DNA from: Chloroflexota bacterium
GTDB lineage: Bacteria > Chloroflexota > Anaerolineae > J036 > Brachytrichaceae
Assembly (NCBI GenBank): GCA_021813225.1
Contig: JAKALH010000017.1
Coordinates: 1 to 16,986 of the forward strand
Direction: 5' to 3'
Length of the DNA stretch: 16,986 nt
This document shows, piece after piece, positions 6,915-13,917 of the stretch. Within the stretch, counting starts at the first letter, position 1, and each line of letters starts with the position of its first letter. A program made the translations under genes and the position numbers. Under the pieces are notes generated by a model. The model was not told the DNA's origin. It made no database searches and saw only the letters and a list, made by a program, of their open reading frames with translations.

Positions 6915-8048
6915 CTACTTGGCCGGTTTTTCCGGCGCGCCGGCCTTAACCCACCGTTCGAATATGGCGATCAGGTCCGGGCTGAGTGACTTTGTCGGCG
7001 GCATCGCACCGCCGGCTGTAATTTTCTCCCCGTGAATCATGCGGATCAGGTTGGAATTCAGATCGCCGGCGACGACGTTGGGTTTGTGGTCGCCGCTGTT
7101 CATGACGTCGTTGTAGCCGCCCATCAGGTAGTTGTTATTCTCTTTGCCCGGTCGATGGCAGGAGACACAGTAGCGCTTGACGATCGGCGCAATATTCACA
7201 CTGTAAGAGGGGATGTCCTTAGGCCCCAGCACCGGAATGGCGTTCGCCTGAGCCGCTTCCTTCGGCATCTGCACCCGGTTGTCCCAGGAGTAGCGCATAT
7301 AAGTGACCAGATTGTCGATATCGCTGCGCGACAACTCGCCGCCGAAGGCCTTGCCGAAGGGTGGCATGCCCAGGTCGGGCTGGCCGTATTCGACGATGTT
7401 GTACAGCGTGTTATCGGTGCGCGTGTACATCTCGTCCTGCCCGTTGATAGCCTTCATCTTGAACCCTTCCAGGCCTTTTACGCCTTTAATGACACCGCCG
7501 CCGCCATCCGGGCCGTGGCACTCGGCGCATTGCACGGAATAGGTATCCTGGCCGGCGGTAATCTGTGCCGGCAGAGTCGCCGCCACAGCGCTGGCGTTTT
7601 TCTGGGGCGGTGTCGTTACTGCCGCCTGAATCGTCAGGAACACCATCGCTACAACCACGACGCTCATGAAGCCAATGGCGAACTTGCGCTTTTTCCAGTG
7701 GCGCGCAGGGTTCTTGTCATAAAAAGGCAACAGAAGCAACGCAATGACCGCCGCGCCCGGGATGATGGTTGTGCCTACCCATTCCAGGCTGCCCGGGAAG
7801 AACTTCAACATCTCAAAGAGGAAGAGAAAATACCATTCGGGGCGGGGGATATACGTTGTGTCGCTGGGGTCCGCCTTGGGTTCGGCGGCAACGCCGATGA
7901 ATATGGACAGGCCAACCAGCAGCAGGAAGATCGCAAACATGACCAGCATGTCACGATACAGCGACTCGGGGAAGAATTTCTCCCCATTGCGCTTGGCGCG
8001 CAGGTATCTCTCTTTGTACTGGACTTTTTGTACGTCGTTCATAGCCAT
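6915..8048 (-). CDS. Cytochrome b C-terminal half fused to a diheme cytochrome c (bc complex subunit)
   Basis: The product has 377 residues. Residues about 25-140 are the cytochrome b C-terminal domain (subunit IV-like) with three membrane helices near 31-53, 94-109 and 123-143, and the quinol-site motif PEWY at 70-73. A first cytochrome c domain follows with heme motif C174-A-E-C177-H178 and probable axial Met228 in GMPP. A second heme motif is C294-V-S-C297-H298 with probable axial Met349 in AMPP; this last domain looks like the planctomycete-type cytochrome c family. It joins the b6-like subunit to make a complete cytochrome b, and the hemes should carry electrons from the Rieske centre outward. 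It is last in the operon, 68 bp after the b6 gene. AAGGTG lies 2 bases before the first ATG and 8 before a second in-frame ATG at 8042, so the true start may be 8042. Confidence 0.93.
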   Translation of the reverse strand: MAMNDVQKVQYKERYLRAKRNGEKFFPESLYRDMLVMFAIFLLLVGLSIFIGVAAEPKADPSDTTYIPRPEWYFLFLFEMLKFFPGSLEWVGTTIIPGAAVIALLLLPFYDKNPARHWKKRKFAIGFMSVVVVAMVFLTIQAAVTTPPQKNASAVAATLPAQITAGQDTYSVQCAECHGPDGGGGVIKGVKGLEGFKMKAINGQDEMYTRTDNTLYNIVEYGQPDLGMPPFGKAFGGELSRSDIDNLVTYMRYSWDNRVQMPKEAAQANAIPVLGPKDIPSYSVNIAPIVKRYCVSCHRPGKENNNYLMGGYNDVMNSGDHKPNVVAGDLNSNLIRMIHGEKITAGGAMPPTKSLSPDLIAIFERWVKAGAPEKPAK

Positions 8049-8116
8049 ACACCTTGTGAGAATTGACGCATGCAGTCAGTAACGATGGTTCGCCTGTGTG
8101 CCTGCAGGCCGTGCGT

Positions 8117-8779
8117 CTATTCGTTTTCCTTGGGTATCGATGAAATGCCGATTCGGATCACCAGGTAAAGGTGTACGCCGATCAGCGCGATGATAATCAG
8201 CGGGAACATCCAGATGTGTGCCGAGAAGAAGCGCGCGAGTGTCACGCCGCTGAGGTCGTTGCCGCCTCTGAGAGCACGCAGGATGAAATCGCCAATTCCA
8301 GGCACCGCCCCCGCGATTGACGTGCCAACGGTCGTCGCCCAGTACGCCTTCTGATCCCACGGCAGCAGGTAGCCCGTGAAGCCCATGCCCAGCGTAGCCA
8401 ACAGCAGCAGCACACCGGTCGTCCAGGTTATTTCGCGCGGGTATTTATATGCGGCATAAAAGAAAACCCGCAGCATGTGCAGAAATACCGTAATCACCAT
8501 GAGAGTCGCACCCCAATGGTGTATCCCGCGAATCAGCCAGCCGAAGGCGACACCATTCATGATGTATTGAATGCTGTCATAAGCCTTATCCGGCGATGGA
8601 ACATAATAAACCGAGAGCATGATTCCAGTTACAACCTGCAACGCAAACAGGAACAAAGTTGCGCTGCCCAGTGTGAACCACCAGTTCACCTTGGGAACCA
8701 TGCGGTCAAAGATTGTCTTGTAGATTCCGCTGATACCCAGGCGCTCATCCAGCCAGGGGAACATCCGTTTGCTGATCAT
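8117..8779 (-). CDS. petB: Cytochrome b6-like N-terminal half of cytochrome b (bc complex)
   Basis: The 220-residue product has four membrane helices and holds both b hemes of the quinol-oxidising complex. Heme ligands are H87 and H101 in the second helix and H188 and H203 in the fourth. The 15-residue step in the fourth helix is that of cytochrome b6, not of mitochondrial cytochrome b, which fits the split gene. TGYLLPWDQKAYW (135-147) is the usual helix C/D quinol-site region. The position where b6 carries the cysteine that holds the extra c-type heme appears to be Thr36. A good ribosome-binding site (GAGGTG, 6 bp before ATG) fixes the start. It lies 44 bp after the Rieske gene. A qcrB-type name would be equally acceptable. 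Confidence 0.95.
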   Translation of the reverse strand: MISKRMFPWLDERLGISGIYKTIFDRMVPKVNWWFTLGSATLFLFALQVVTGIMLSVYYVPSPDKAYDSIQYIMNGVAFGWLIRGIHHWGATLMVITVFLHMLRVFFYAAYKYPREITWTTGVLLLLATLGMGFTGYLLPWDQKAYWATTVGTSIAGAVPGIGDFILRALRGGNDLSGVTLARFFSAHIWMFPLIIIALIGVHLYLVIRIGISSIPKENE

Positions 8780-8823
8780 GCAATCACCTCGAAATGCGCA
8801 GTGTCAGGGGTAAAGCCGGATTT

Positions 8824-9309
8824 TCAGGCTTCGATGACATGGATCATCAGGTTGCCGTTGTCGACTTTCGACTCATACTGGTTGAGCGGGCGCGGCGGGG
8901 GACCGGATACGACACCGCCATTGATATTGAAGTGGGCGTCATGACAGGGGCAGATATACTCTTCAGAACTCTTGTGGAAGCTGACGCGACAGCCCAGGTG
9001 CGTGCAGATGGATGAGAACACTTTGACCTGATTGCTGGCATCGCGCAGGACGTAGACGCTGAAGCTGTTCACGGTCTTTTCCCAACCATTGACCTGGGTG
9101 CGGGTAAAACTGAAAGAAGTCGGGACACCGAGCGGGTAAGTGTCCAGTTTTCCGGCGGGAATCCAGGCGTCGGACTTCTTGGCGTTCAGGGCGGGTGAAA
9201 TCAGGTAACCGATCACGGGCAGACCGACGACGACACCCATGACCGACCCGGCAAATGCCATCACAGACGTAATGAATCCTCGGCGCGTGACATTAGCGGA
9301 GCGAGCCAT
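8824..9309 (-). CDS. petC: Rieske iron-sulfur protein of the cytochrome bc complex
   Basis: From ATG at 9309 the product has 161 residues. Cluster-binding motifs are C102-T-H104-L-G-C107 and C120-P-C122-H123, followed by the GPPPRPL loop; all four ligands and the bridging disulfide cysteines are present. The N-terminus has a twin-arginine motif (TRRGFI, residues 8-13) before one hydrophobic helix (about 14-37), so the folded cluster domain is exported by Tat and stays anchored. The frame continues one codon upstream to a TTG, but GGAGG lies 6 bases before the ATG, so ATG is chosen. It transfers electrons from quinol to the fused cytochrome c. First gene of the three-gene bc operon, divergent from the plus-strand sdhC. 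Confidence 0.96.
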   Translation of the reverse strand: MARSANVTRRGFITSVMAFAGSVMGVVVGLPVIGYLISPALNAKKSDAWIPAGKLDTYPLGVPTSFSFTRTQVNGWEKTVNSFSVYVLRDASNQVKVFSSICTHLGCRVSFHKSSEEYICPCHDAHFNINGGVVSGPPPRPLNQYESKVDNGNLMIHVIEA

Positions 9310-9388
9310 CAACTACCTCCATCCTTATCTTTATGTGACTGCAGCGGCCTTCGGGCACGGAGCCGGGGCAACTGGTAAGGTGACCAAA

Positions 9389-9417
9389 ATTGTAGAGCAG
9401 ATTCCTGCGTATCGTAA
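9389..9417 (-). promoter_or_regulatory. Candidate promoter of the bc operon
   Basis: On the minus strand TTACGA (9417-9412) and TACAAT (9394-9389) are exactly 17 bp apart. The -10 box matches at 5 of 6 positions, the -35 at 3 of 6. This would give a leader of about 75 bases before the Rieske gene. Confidence 0.38.
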
Positions 9418-9455
9418 TGGATACCTGTCACTCCAAATGCAAGTAGATTGTCACT

Positions 9456-9483
9456 TTGCGCAGCATAAATATGACGCAATAAT
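9456..9483 (+). promoter_or_regulatory. Candidate promoter of the plus-strand sdhCD pair, with an inverted repeat
   Basis: TTGCGC (9456-9461) and AATAAT (9478-9483) are 16 bp apart, matching the sigma-70 boxes at 3 and 5 of 6 positions. The inverted repeat TTGCG-N14-CGCAA (9456-9479) covers the same stretch and could be an operator. Both signals are short and weak. Confidence 0.28.
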
Positions 9484-9524
9484 GATGCAGCACCGAACAT
9501 CGGACTTTTTGACTGGAGGAACTC

Positions 9525-9914
9525 ATGAGCGCTACGAGCAGAAGCGTCGGCCTGCAGGGGCTGAGATACAGGGGCGGCACCACGATGTGGTCATGGGCGC
9601 TGCACCGTGTCAGCGGCGTCGGCATGATTGTCTTCGTTGCCATGCATGTCGTGTCCGCCTTTCTGCTGCAGAACCTGGGCAGCGACGTTGGTAAACTCTA
9701 CAATACCGTCTTCGAGTCGTGGATTTTCCAGAGTTTCATCTACTTTTGTGTGATATTCCACGTGCTGAACGGAACGCGCGTCATCATACTGGATACCTGG
9801 CCGAAACTCCTGGAATACCAGCGCGAGGCTACCTGGATGCAGTGGCTGATCTTCGTCCCCGTTTACGGCCTGACCCTGCTCGTCCTCGTTCAGCGCGCCC
9901 TGTCGGGCGGCTAA
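9525..9914 (+). CDS. sdhC: Succinate dehydrogenase cytochrome b subunit SdhC, first copy
   Basis: The 129-residue membrane anchor has three helices (about 31-49, 66-88, 107-124). Family signatures are HRVSG at 27-31, H41 in the first helix, and FHVLNGTR at 78-85 with the heme-ligand histidine H79. It anchors the flavoprotein and iron-sulfur subunits and helps bind heme b and quinone. GGAGG five bases before the ATG is a good ribosome-binding site. It is followed 11 bp later by an sdhD gene on the same strand. It is only distantly similar to the second SdhC at 13434-13856, so this is not a recent duplication. No sdhA or sdhB follows it; the nearest are the convergent genes beyond the hairpin at 10362-10383. 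Confidence 0.92.
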   Translation: MSATSRSVGLQGLRYRGGTTMWSWALHRVSGVGMIVFVAMHVVSAFLLQNLGSDVGKLYNTVFESWIFQSFIYFCVIFHVLNGTRVIILDTWPKLLEYQREATWMQWLIFVPVYGLTLLVLVQRALSGG

Positions 9915-9925
9915 GGAGCGGCAAT

Positions 9926-10351
9926 ATGTTGCGATCAAGAACAGTTCCCCGGCGCGGCTGGTCGCTGGAGTTTGTCATGTGGGTTTTCACGCGCGTGTCC
10001 GGTGCAGTCATGCTGATTGCCGGCCTCCTGGCGATGGCCGGCGCGCTGTGGCTGGGCGCGCGCACCCAGATGGACCTGGCTACCCTGATGCGCTGGACGT
10101 TCTTCCCGAATCCCAACCATGTCATCAACAGCAATATCCCCGATGTGAACCTGGGGTGGGTGGGGGCTTTCTGGCAGGTTCTGCAGACACTGATCATATT
10201 CTTCGGCGTGACCCACGGATTCAACGGACTGCGTGTGGTCATCGAAGATTACGTTTCATCGATCGCCATTCAGCGTGTGCTGCGTGCGCTGCTGCTGGTG
10301 CTGTGGATTGCCGTCATGGCAATCGCGTTTTACATCGTCTTCACTTCCTGA
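9926..10351 (+). CDS. sdhD: Succinate dehydrogenase membrane anchor SdhD, first copy
   Basis: The product has 141 residues from ATG at 9926, which follows AAGGAG by 7 bases; a longer frame starting inside sdhC is rejected. Three helices are visible (about 18-44, 78-102, 117-139). TRVSG at 22-26 and HGFNGLRVVIEDY at 97-109 are the family signatures, with H97 as the expected heme ligand. The first helix has no histidine, whereas the other SdhD copy has His49 there. A longer loop of about 11 residues (around 45-75, FFPNPNHVINSNIPDVN) separates helices 1 and 2. It pairs with the sdhC gene 11 bp upstream. Confidence 0.92.
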   Translation: MLRSRTVPRRGWSLEFVMWVFTRVSGAVMLIAGLLAMAGALWLGARTQMDLATLMRWTFFPNPNHVINSNIPDVNLGWVGAFWQVLQTLIIFFGVTHGFNGLRVVIEDYVSSIAIQRVLRALLLVLWIAVMAIAFYIVFTS

Positions 10352-10361
10352 ACAAACAGGC

Positions 10362-10383
10362 CTGGCTCCTGTTGTGGAGCCAG
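10362..10383. terminator. Hairpin between convergent sdhD (first copy) and sdhB
   Basis: CTGGCTCC (10362-10369) and GGAGCCAG (10376-10383) form a perfect 8-bp stem with a 6-base loop, in the 38-bp gap between two facing stop codons. On the minus strand it is followed by a T-rich CCTGTTTGTT, so it fits best as the terminator of the sdhCDAB operon and may serve both sides. Confidence 0.75.
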
Positions 10384-10389
10384 ACCTTC

Positions 10390-11097
10390 TCAGTCCAGTT
10401 TGCCGGTTATCAGTGCGCGTTTCACTTCCCCGATCGCCTTCGTCACCTGAATATCGCGCGGGCAGACCTCGGTGCAGTTGAAGATTGTGCGGCAGCGCCA
10501 CACGCCGTCCGGTTCGGCCAGCACCTGCAGCCTTTGTGCGGCGCCTTCATCGCGCGAATCGAAAATGAAGCGATGCGCCTGCACGATGGCCGCCGGGCCT
10601 ACATATTCGCCCCTTGCCCAGAACGACGGGCAACTGGTGGTGCAGCAGGCGCACAGGATGCACTTGGTGGTGTCATCGTAGCGAGCGCGCTCTTCCGGTG
10701 ATTGCAATCGCTCGCGCTCGCCGGGGTCGGTGTCGTTGATCAGGTACGGCATGACAGCCCGGTAGTGAGCGAAAAACGGCTCCATGTCGACGATCAGGTC
10801 TTTGATGAGCGGAAGTCCCAGGATGGGTTCGACCGTGATCTGGCCGTTTTTAACTGCGTCGCGGATCAGCAGCTTGCAGGCCAGGACGTTACGGCCGTTG
10901 ATCCGCACGGCGTCGCTGCCGCAGATGCCGTGTGCGCAACTGCGCCGGAAATTCAGCGTGCCGTCGATGGTCCACTTGACGGTCTGCAGGGCATCCAGAA
11001 CGCGGTCGCCTTCGTCGGCTTCAATATCATACTCACCCCAGTAAGGTTTCTTGTCCTTCTCAGGGTTGAAACGTTTAATCTTGAGATGTACTTTCAT
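10390..11097 (-). CDS. sdhB: Succinate dehydrogenase iron-sulfur subunit
   Basis: The 235-residue protein carries electrons from the flavin to quinone through three clusters. The [2Fe-2S] site is C54, C59, D62 and C74 (CAHGICGSD), with aspartate in the third place as in E. coli. The [4Fe-4S] site is C146, C149, C152 (CILCACC) and the [3Fe-4S] set uses C156, C202 and C208, with C212 completing the [4Fe-4S] site. Length and motif order match the E. coli and mitochondrial type. GGAG lies about 9 bases before the ATG. It is last in the sdhC-D-A-B operon, 48 bp after sdhA, and ends at a hairpin. It may also serve the first anchor pair, which has no iron-sulfur gene of its own here. Confidence 0.98.
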   Translation of the reverse strand: MKVHLKIKRFNPEKDKKPYWGEYDIEADEGDRVLDALQTVKWTIDGTLNFRRSCAHGICGSDAVRINGRNVLACKLLIRDAVKNGQITVEPILGLPLIKDLIVDMEPFFAHYRAVMPYLINDTDPGERERLQSPEERARYDDTTKCILCACCTTSCPSFWARGEYVGPAAIVQAHRFIFDSRDEGAAQRLQVLAEPDGVWRCRTIFNCTEVCPRDIQVTKAIGEVKRALITGKLD

Positions 11098-11145
11098 GAA
11101 CAGGCACTCCGTTGCTTTGCGCTTGGCGTCTATGTTCCCTGCGGT

Positions 11146-12912
11146 TCAGTACTTGCGCTCAGTGGGCTGGTAACGGCCGATACGCACCGGTTTATAGGTG
11201 ATGCGGTTGTCGCTCCATACCATGGTGTGCTTCAGAAAATTCTGGTCGTCGCGGTTCGGGAAGTCTTCACGGTAGTGGCCGCCGCGTGATTCCTCTCGCG
11301 CCAGCGCCGATACGGCGGTGACTTCCGCCAGGTCGAGCAGGCAGCCCAGTTCCCAGGCTTCCATCAGATCGGTGTTCCAGCGCCGCCCCTTGTCGTCGAT
11401 GTGGATGTGCCGGTAGCGCTCTTTCAGCCTGTGGATTTCCTCCAACGCTTCTTCCAGTTTCTCCTGGGTGCGGAAGACGCCGACGTGTTCGTCCATGTGC
11501 ATCTGCAGCTCTTTGCGGATCTGCCCGGGATGCTCGCTTCCGGCGTTGTTGCGAATTGCGTTGAGTGTGTCCTCCGCTGCCTTGTGCGCGTCATCACCGA
11601 TGAGCTTGAAATCCACCTGTTTCGCATATTCGGCCATGTGGATGCCGCCGCGGCGTCCGTACACGATGAGGTCGACCAGTGAGTTCGTGCCCAGGCGGTT
11701 GGCGCCGTGCACGCTCACGCAGGCGGCCTCGCCGGCCGCATACAGGCCTTCGACAACCGTCCCCTTTTCATCGGCGAGTACACGCGCATCCAGGTCGGTC
11801 GGGATGCCGCCCATGGCGTAATGCGCGGTCGGCTGGATGGGCACCGGTTCGGTGATCGGGTCAATACCCATGTAAACGCGCACGAATTCGATGATGTCGG
11901 GCAGGCGCGTCTCAATGTACTCGGCATCGACGCGCCGCGAACTGCCGTCCGCCTCCAGATACTTGTTGATGCGGTCGGGGCGGAAATCCAGATAGACGTA
12001 GTCCTTGCCGCCGATGCCGTTGCCGGCGCGCACTTCTTTATAGATGCTGCGGCTGCACACATCGCGCGAGGCCAGGTCTTTCATCGTCGGCGCATAGCGT
12101 TCCATGAACCGCTCGCCCTTGTCGTTGATGAACACCGCGCCTTCGCCGCGCGCGGCTTCACTGAGCAGGATGCCCATCTTGTAGATGCCGGTCGGGTGGA
12201 ACTGGTAGAACTCCATGTCTTCCAGCGGCAGGCTCTTGCGCAGAATGATCGCCGGGCCGTCGCCGGTCAGCGAGTGCGCATTCGATGTAATCTTCCAGAC
12301 CTTGCCGAACCCGCCGGTAGCCAGCATGACGGCCTTGGCGTGAAAGACGTGCAGTTCGCCGGTATTCAGTTCGACGGCGACGATGCCGCGGCATGCGCCG
12401 TCGACCGTGATCATGTCAACCATCTGGAACTCGTCGAAGAAACGCACGTTGTTCTTGATGCACTGCTGGTACAGCGTCTGCAGAATCATGTGTCCGGTGC
12501 GGTCAGCCGCGTGGCAGGCGCGCATGACGGGCTTCTTCGTTTCGTTGTTGGTATGGCCTCCAAAGCGGCGCTGCGATATCTTCCCATCGGGCGTGCGGTC
12601 GAAAGGCAGCCCCATATGCTCCAGGTCGATTACCGCGTGGATGGCCTCTTTGCACAGGATATCGACGGCGTCCTGATCGCACAGGAAGTCGCCGCCTTTG
12701 ATGGTGTCATAGGCGTGCCATTCCCATTTGTCTGGTTCCATGTTGCCCAGCGCGGCGCTGATGCCGCCCTGTGCCGCACCGGTGTGGGAGCGCGTCGGGT
12801 AGAGCTTGCTGATGACGGCGGTGTTGACCGATTTGCTGGCGTACAGCGCCGACATCAGGCCTGACCCGCCGGCGCCTATGACCAGCGCGTCGAACTGATG
12901 ATATTGAGCCAT
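11146..12912 (-). CDS. sdhA: Succinate dehydrogenase flavoprotein subunit
   Basis: The 588-residue protein oxidises succinate to fumarate with covalently bound FAD. The dinucleotide-binding motif GAGGSG is at residues 13-18, and H43 in RSHTGAAQGG is the covalent flavin attachment site. Substrate-site elements are HPTGIY, GEGAVFIND, the catalytic arginine region in MKDLASRDV, and HGANRLGTNSL near the C-terminal third. Length equals the E. coli enzyme. A GAGG stretch lies about 11 bases before the ATG. It follows the second sdhD by 37 bp and precedes sdhB by 48 bp. No frameshift or missing key residue was seen. Confidence 0.98.
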   Translation of the reverse strand: MAQYHQFDALVIGAGGSGLMSALYASKSVNTAVISKLYPTRSHTGAAQGGISAALGNMEPDKWEWHAYDTIKGGDFLCDQDAVDILCKEAIHAVIDLEHMGLPFDRTPDGKISQRRFGGHTNNETKKPVMRACHAADRTGHMILQTLYQQCIKNNVRFFDEFQMVDMITVDGACRGIVAVELNTGELHVFHAKAVMLATGGFGKVWKITSNAHSLTGDGPAIILRKSLPLEDMEFYQFHPTGIYKMGILLSEAARGEGAVFINDKGERFMERYAPTMKDLASRDVCSRSIYKEVRAGNGIGGKDYVYLDFRPDRINKYLEADGSSRRVDAEYIETRLPDIIEFVRVYMGIDPITEPVPIQPTAHYAMGGIPTDLDARVLADEKGTVVEGLYAAGEAACVSVHGANRLGTNSLVDLIVYGRRGGIHMAEYAKQVDFKLIGDDAHKAAEDTLNAIRNNAGSEHPGQIRKELQMHMDEHVGVFRTQEKLEEALEEIHRLKERYRHIHIDDKGRRWNTDLMEAWELGCLLDLAEVTAVSALAREESRGGHYREDFPNRDDQNFLKHTMVWSDNRITYKPVRIGRYQPTERKY

Positions 12913-12949
12913 GATTCTTTAGACCTCGACAACGAAGTATACGGCGTGA

Positions 12950-13417
12950 TCATCGCACGGCTGCCCCGCCGACGGCTGCGATATTGACGCCCAGAAACAG
13001 CGCCGCGATGCCGGCAGCGGATACCGCGACGATCAGCAGCGTGGATACGGTCATGAACCCCCAGTATAGAGGCTTGAAGTGCATGTAATCATAAACCACC
13101 TGGCGCAGACCGTTAAGGCCGTGCAACATGGCCAGTCCCAGCAGTAATCCGTAGTAGACGCGCCAGAACCAGATCTGCAAAGTGGCGATCTGTCCCGTCA
13201 CTCCCCAGCGGCCGGCGGTGGATTCCAGGGTGAGATTCTGCACGCTGTTGAAAATGTGCTGGAAACCCCAGTGGCTGAGCGCGAGGAAGACCAGCACCAG
13301 CCCGCTGTAACGCATGAACACCCAGGCGGCGCGCTCGAAACCGTTGCGCGGCGGTGCGACCGGTCGCACTGTCCGCCTGTTGACGCTATGGACCGTCGTA
13401 GAACCTGCAGTTGTCAT
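12950..13417 (-). CDS. sdhD: Succinate dehydrogenase membrane anchor SdhD, second copy (in the sdhCDAB operon)
   Basis: The 155-residue product has a polar N-terminal extension of about 28 residues and three helices (about 35-55, 82-105, 121-145). Signatures are RYSG at 36-39 and HGLNGLRQVVYDY at 99-111. Unlike the first SdhD, its first helix contains His49 (and His54), which in diheme type A enzymes is where a ligand for the second heme b would lie. AGGAGAT about 8 bases before the ATG is a good ribosome-binding site; the gap after sdhC is 16 bp. Sequence similarity to the first SdhD is limited to the motifs. Confidence 0.92.
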   Translation of the reverse strand: MTTAGSTTVHSVNRRTVRPVAPPRNGFERAAWVFMRYSGLVLVFLALSHWGFQHIFNSVQNLTLESTAGRWGVTGQIATLQIWFWRVYYGLLLGLAMLHGLNGLRQVVYDYMHFKPLYWGFMTVSTLLIVAVSAAGIAALFLGVNIAAVGGAAVR

Positions 13418-13433
13418 TTCAGCATCTCCTGTA

Positions 13434-13856
13434 TCAGCGGATGGCGGTCGTCGCAGCCGCGCTCAGGTGGGCATTGATGGTGTAGATGAGCATGATGATG
13501 ATTGTCGGCGCGGCGATAACCACAGTGATGATCAGCGCCAGGCGCGTGGCGAGTTGCTGCCTGGCCCACAATGCGGGGCGCAGGTCGAGCAGCGCCACTC
13601 GCACGCCATTCACGGCGTGAAAGACCAGCAGCGCCGCCAGCACCATTTCAAGCGCGGAGAACACCGGCGTCTTGAACAGGGCCATCAACTGCTCGTGGAC
13701 CGGCACGTTGAAGTACGCCAATGACATATCGTAAATATGCAGTATGAGATAGAAGAGGATTCCAAGCCCACTGATGCGGTGCAGCACCCACAACCACTGG
13801 CCTTCCCGGCCTTTGTACCGAAGCGTGTCACGAACTGTCGTAAATAACGTACTCAT
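13434..13856 (-). CDS. sdhC: Succinate dehydrogenase cytochrome b subunit SdhC, second copy (first gene of sdhCDAB)
   Basis: The 140-residue product has three helices (about 30-48, 66-88, 104-126). Conserved residues are HRISG at 26-30, H40 in HIYDMS, and FHAVNGVR at 79-86 with H80. An in-frame TAG two codons before the ATG fixes this start or one further in. The expected Shine-Dalgarno position is weak; a GGAGGT occurs about 17 bases before the ATG, which is too far. The gap to the upstream glycosyltransferase-like gene is 61 bp and contains TATACT (13914-13909, minus strand) as a possible -10 box without a good -35, so a separate promoter for the sdh operon is possible but not proved. Confidence 0.92.
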   Translation of the reverse strand: MSTLFTTVRDTLRYKGREGQWLWVLHRISGLGILFYLILHIYDMSLAYFNVPVHEQLMALFKTPVFSALEMVLAALLVFHAVNGVRVALLDLRPALWARQQLATRLALIITVVIAAPTIIIMLIYTINAHLSAAATTAIR

Positions 13857-13917
13857 GATCTATCTTTTGACGACCTCCACAAAAATGGCGACTCGAATAA
13901 GCAACGCAAGTATAAAA

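Noticed and set aside
7032..8066. 344-codon plus-strand frame opposite the cytochrome b/c fusion
   Set aside because: The minus strand encodes PEWY and two CxxCH motifs in the right order; the plus frame is a shadow.
9719..9925. N-terminal extension of the first SdhD into sdhC
   Set aside because: It overlaps sdhC in another frame; ATG at 9926 has AAGGAG at the right distance and gives a normal SdhD length.
9525..10351. Plus-strand sdhCD as a decayed leftover
   Set aside because: Both frames are intact, with good ribosome-binding sites, preserved motifs and a short spacing; they look functional.
11707..12864. 385-codon plus-strand frame opposite sdhA
   Set aside because: Shadow of a complete and highly conserved flavoprotein gene.
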